Source: JBFMEX01 sp040752215
GTDB taxonomy: Bacteria > Pseudomonadota > Alphaproteobacteria > Rhizobiales > Hyphomicrobiaceae
Assembly (NCBI GenBank): GCA_040752215.1
Contig: JBFMEX010000010.1
Span: forward strand, 1-6,790
Reading direction: 5' to 3'
DNA: 6,790 nucleotides
This document shows positions 5,184 to 6,790 of this stretch, one piece after another (the first letter of the stretch is position 1; each line of letters begins with the position of its first letter). The notes beneath the pieces were generated by a model. The model did no database searches. It saw only the letters and a program-made list of their open reading frames with translations, and was not told where the DNA came from. The translations under genes were made by a program, and so were the position numbers.

Positions 5184-6398
5184 ATGAATCTCACAACCCT
5201 GCTCAGGACTTCCGTGGTCGCTGCTGCGCTGGCACTGGCGGCGCCGTTGCCGACCGCTCCGATTCGACAGGCGGCGGCCCAATCGGTCGACGTCGACGTG
5301 TCGATCTTCTTCGACGACTTGGAGCCTCACGGGCGCTGGATCGAGACCACGCGCTACGGCTATGTGTTCGTGCCGGCCGGCACGGGGCCCGACTGGGCGC
5401 CCTACACCGACGGCCACTGGGAGTACACCGACGAGTACGGCTGGGTGTGGGTCAGCGACGAGCCGCACGGCTGGGCGACCTACCACTACGGCCGCTGGGG
5501 CTACGACGACGACACGGGTTGGTTCTGGGTGCCGGGGAGCGAGTGGGCGCCGGCCTGGGTCAGCTGGCAGGCGAGCGATGACGACGCCTACATCGGTTGG
5601 GCACCGCTGTCCCCCGTCGGCTCCGGCTACAGCATCGGCCTCTCGATCGGTCCGGTCAGCATCGGCATCGGGGCGTGGCGCTTCGTCGAGATGCGCCACT
5701 TCCTCGAGCCGAGCCTGCGTGTTCACTTCCTCGCCCCCGCCCGAAACGCCTATTGGCTCGGCCGCACCCGGCGCCTCGGCACGGTGACGGTGGTCAACCG
5801 GGTCGTCGTCAACAAGGTCGTCAAGGTCACGCGCATCGAGAAGGTCGTGAATCGCAAGGTCGTCGTGCGCAACGTGCGGCCCGCCACCGCGGCCCAGAAG
5901 ACGCGCGTCGCCGACGGCGCGATCGAGACGTTCAAGCCGAAGATTGCGGCCAAGAAGCCGACCCGCAAGCCGAAGCAGGTCGCGGAGGTGAAGAAGCTCG
6001 TGCACAAGCCGCCGACCATCAAGGCGGTCGACAGGAAGAAGGTGGATGGGGGTCCGGTAGGCGTGAAGAAGCTCGACAAAGACGAGCCGAAGGGAGCCGC
6101 CGGTGCGGCGGTCACCGAGACCAAGAAGGCGAAGAAGCCGGTGTCGACCGCGGTCGAGACGCCAAAGAAGGGCGCCGATGCTACGGGCCCGAAGGCCAAG
6201 GTGAAGAAGACGCCGGTGACCAAGAAGGCGGCGCCGCAGGTGAAGAAGGCGCCGCCGAAGGCTCAGGTGACGAAGCCCGCCAAGCCGCCGAAGACGATCA
6301 ACGCGCCGGCGGGTGGGGTTGCCAAGAAGGCGGTGCCGAAAAAGCAGATGCCGAAGAAACAGGTGCAAGAGGTGCCAAAGAAGAAGCAGCAGAATTAG
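5184..6398 (+). CDS. Secreted DUF6600-type W/Y-rich repeat protein with lysine-rich tail
   Basis: A 404-residue exported protein of unknown function. Residues 1-32 form a signal peptide (MNLTTLLRTSVVAAALALAAP, cut after about AAA). Residues 41-143 form a compact W/Y/G/D-rich domain with three degenerate units: GRW...YGYVFVP...DWAPYTDGHW (50-79), YTDEYGWVWVSDEPHGWATYHYGRW (81-105) and GYDDDTGWFWVPGSEWAPAWVSW (106-128), closing with YIGWAPLSP (136-144). This pattern is typical of proteins annotated DUF6600. Residues 145-195 are a glycine-rich then aromatic linker. Residues 196-404 begin with a Val/Lys/Arg-rich stretch (VVNRVVVNKVVKVTRIEKVV) and become a low-complexity Lys/Pro/Ala tail (KKAPPKA, KPAKPPK) ending PKKKQQN. 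The tail resembles histone H1 or AlgP-type tails in composition, but the protein is exported. The gene is divergent from the L,D-transpeptidase gene and ends 30 bp before a hairpin terminator. Domain name is from memory of the pattern; an envelope or surface role is inferred. Confidence 0.8.
   Translation: MNLTTLLRTSVVAAALALAAPLPTAPIRQAAAQSVDVDVSIFFDDLEPHGRWIETTRYGYVFVPAGTGPDWAPYTDGHWEYTDEYGWVWVSDEPHGWATYHYGRWGYDDDTGWFWVPGSEWAPAWVSWQASDDDAYIGWAPLSPVGSGYSIGLSIGPVSIGIGAWRFVEMRHFLEPSLRVHFLAPARNAYWLGRTRRLGTVTVVNRVVVNKVVKVTRIEKVVNRKVVVRNVRPATAAQKTRVADGAIETFKPKIAAKKPTRKPKQVAEVKKLVHKPPTIKAVDRKKVDGGPVGVKKLDKDEPKGAAGAAVTETKKAKKPVSTAVETPKKGADATGPKAKVKKTPVTKKAAPQVKKAPPKAQVTKPAKPPKTINAPAGGVAKKAVPKKQMPKKQVQEVPKKKQQN
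5769..6395 (+). repeat. Low-complexity Lys/Pro/Ala-coding segment
   Basis: This segment encodes residues 196-404 of the DUF6600-type protein. From about residue 250 it is dominated by AAG, CCG and GCC/GCG codons giving KKP, KKA and PPK patterns. Units are irregular rather than exact tandem copies, so this is compositional repetition. Length variation between relatives would be expected. Confidence 0.7.
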
Positions 6399-6428
6399 CC
6401 CGTGCCGCGAGCGCGCTGCAAAAGGCCG

Positions 6429-6454
6429 AGGGCCCGGCATTGCTGCCGGGCCCT
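6429..6454. terminator. Strong hairpin terminator between convergent genes
   Basis: GGGCCCGGCA (6430-6439) and TGCCGGGCCC (6444-6453) form a perfect 10-bp stem with loop TTGC, extended by an A-T pair (6429/6454). It starts 30 bp after the DUF6600-type stop. On the minus strand it is followed, a few bases later, by TTTT (revcomp of 6420-6423 region), and on the plus strand by TTCG only. It can serve both converging genes; the T-run favours the leftward transcript from the regulator gene. Confidence 0.75.
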
Positions 6455-6508
6455 TCGCCTGCAGGGTGCCCGTCGAGTGTCGACACGCTGGTCAGGCAGA
6501 GTCGATTG

Positions 6509-6790
6509 TCACGTGGCGCGGGGCTCGAGCCCGTACTCCTGCATCTTTCTGTAGAGCGTCGAGCGCCCGATCTTGAGCCTCTTGGCGACCTCGGTCATGT
6601 GGCCGCGATAGCGGCCGAGCGCCAGGCGGATCATGTCCGCCTCGATCTCGTCGAGCGGGCGGACGTCACCCTCGGCGGTGATCGCCGGAATGCCTAGCGC
6701 GGCGGCGCCGTCGCTCGCTTTGACCTCGATCGTGTTCGGGCTCGTCGCCTCGGCACCGCGCCGCGCGGGGCCGGGAGAGATGGGCGTGCG
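6509..6790 (-). CDS. C-terminal end of a Fis-type, probably sigma-54-dependent, regulator (partial)
   Basis: Only the last 93 residues are in the window; the gene runs off the right edge and its start is not visible. The frame is open from the edge to TGA at 6509-6511. The end reads PLDEIEADMIRLALGRYRGHMTEVAKRLKIG followed by RSTLYRKMQEYGLEPRAT, a classic Fis-type helix-turn-helix as found at the C-terminus of NtrC-class activators. The preceding 45 residues (Ala/Pro/Gly-rich) look like the linker after the AAA+ domain. Such proteins bind upstream enhancer-like sites and drive sigma-54 promoters. The AAA+ and receiver or sensor domains cannot be checked, so sigma-54 dependence and any two-component role are inferred. 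It converges on the DUF6600-type gene with the hairpin at 6429-6454 between them. Confidence 0.85.
   Translation of the reverse strand, partial: RTPISPGPARRGAEATSPNTIEVKASDGAAALGIPAITAEGDVRPLDEIEADMIRLALGRYRGHMTEVAKRLKIGRSTLYRKMQEYGLEPRAT

Noticed and set aside
5091..6440. 449-codon minus-strand frame opposite the DUF6600-type gene
   Set aside because: Leu/Arg/His-rich low-complexity product mirrors the Lys/Pro codons of the real gene; no RBS or motif.
6477..6486. Palindrome GTGTCGACAC downstream of the regulator gene
   Set aside because: Ten-base palindromes are common in GC-rich DNA and nothing around it suggests a function.
1..6790. CRISPR array, insertion sequence, tRNA or rRNA gene, attachment site
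   Set aside because: No regularly spaced direct repeats, transposase, terminal repeats or RNA-gene signatures were seen on either strand.

Overview
The window is about two-thirds G+C, with strong G/C preference at third codon positions. It carries an OxyR-type regulator, a YcbB-type L,D-transpeptidase, a DUF882/M15 peptidase with a long tail, a DUF6600-type W/Y-rich secreted protein and the end of a sigma-54-type regulator. This mix and the codon use suggest an alphaproteobacterium, probably of the order Hyphomicrobiales. That placement is an inference from gene content, not from a marker gene.

Layout. Positions 1-337 hold no convincing gene: there are two hairpins (56-79 and 97-129) and a strong dyad (269-291) in front of the first gene. 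Positions 338-1279 (+) encode an OxyR-type peroxide sensor with both redox cysteines. Converging on it after a 39-bp gap is a minus-strand pair of envelope genes: a secreted DUF882/M15 (YcbK/MepK-like) peptidase at 1319-2809, preceded in transcription order by a YcbB/LdtD-like L,D-transpeptidase at 3044-4813. The 234-bp gap between them carries a 30-bp imperfect inverted repeat and a second hairpin. A 370-bp divergent intergenic region (4814-5183) separates the transpeptidase from a plus-strand secreted DUF6600-type protein (5184-6398), which has a W/Y-rich repeat domain and a 200-residue lysine-rich tail. A strong hairpin terminator (6429-6454) lies between that gene and the 3' end of a minus-strand gene encoding a Fis-type DNA-binding domain (6509 to the window edge).

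How the genes may work together. The transpeptidase should make 3-3 (mDAP-mDAP) peptidoglycan cross-links. The DUF882 protein belongs to the family of E. coli YcbK/MepK, a murein endopeptidase reported to act on 3-3 cross-links and encoded just downstream of ycbB/ldtD in E. coli. The same order and orientation here suggest a conserved maker/remodeller pair. The divergent DUF6600-type protein is also exported and may be part of the envelope, but its role is unknown. OxyR is probably functionally separate.

No clearly new multi-gene system is visible. The points most worth a second look are the repeat-containing extension of the MepK-like protein, the secreted protein with a histone-H1-like basic tail, the inverted repeat between the cell-wall genes, and the dyad/terminator arrangement upstream of oxyR.
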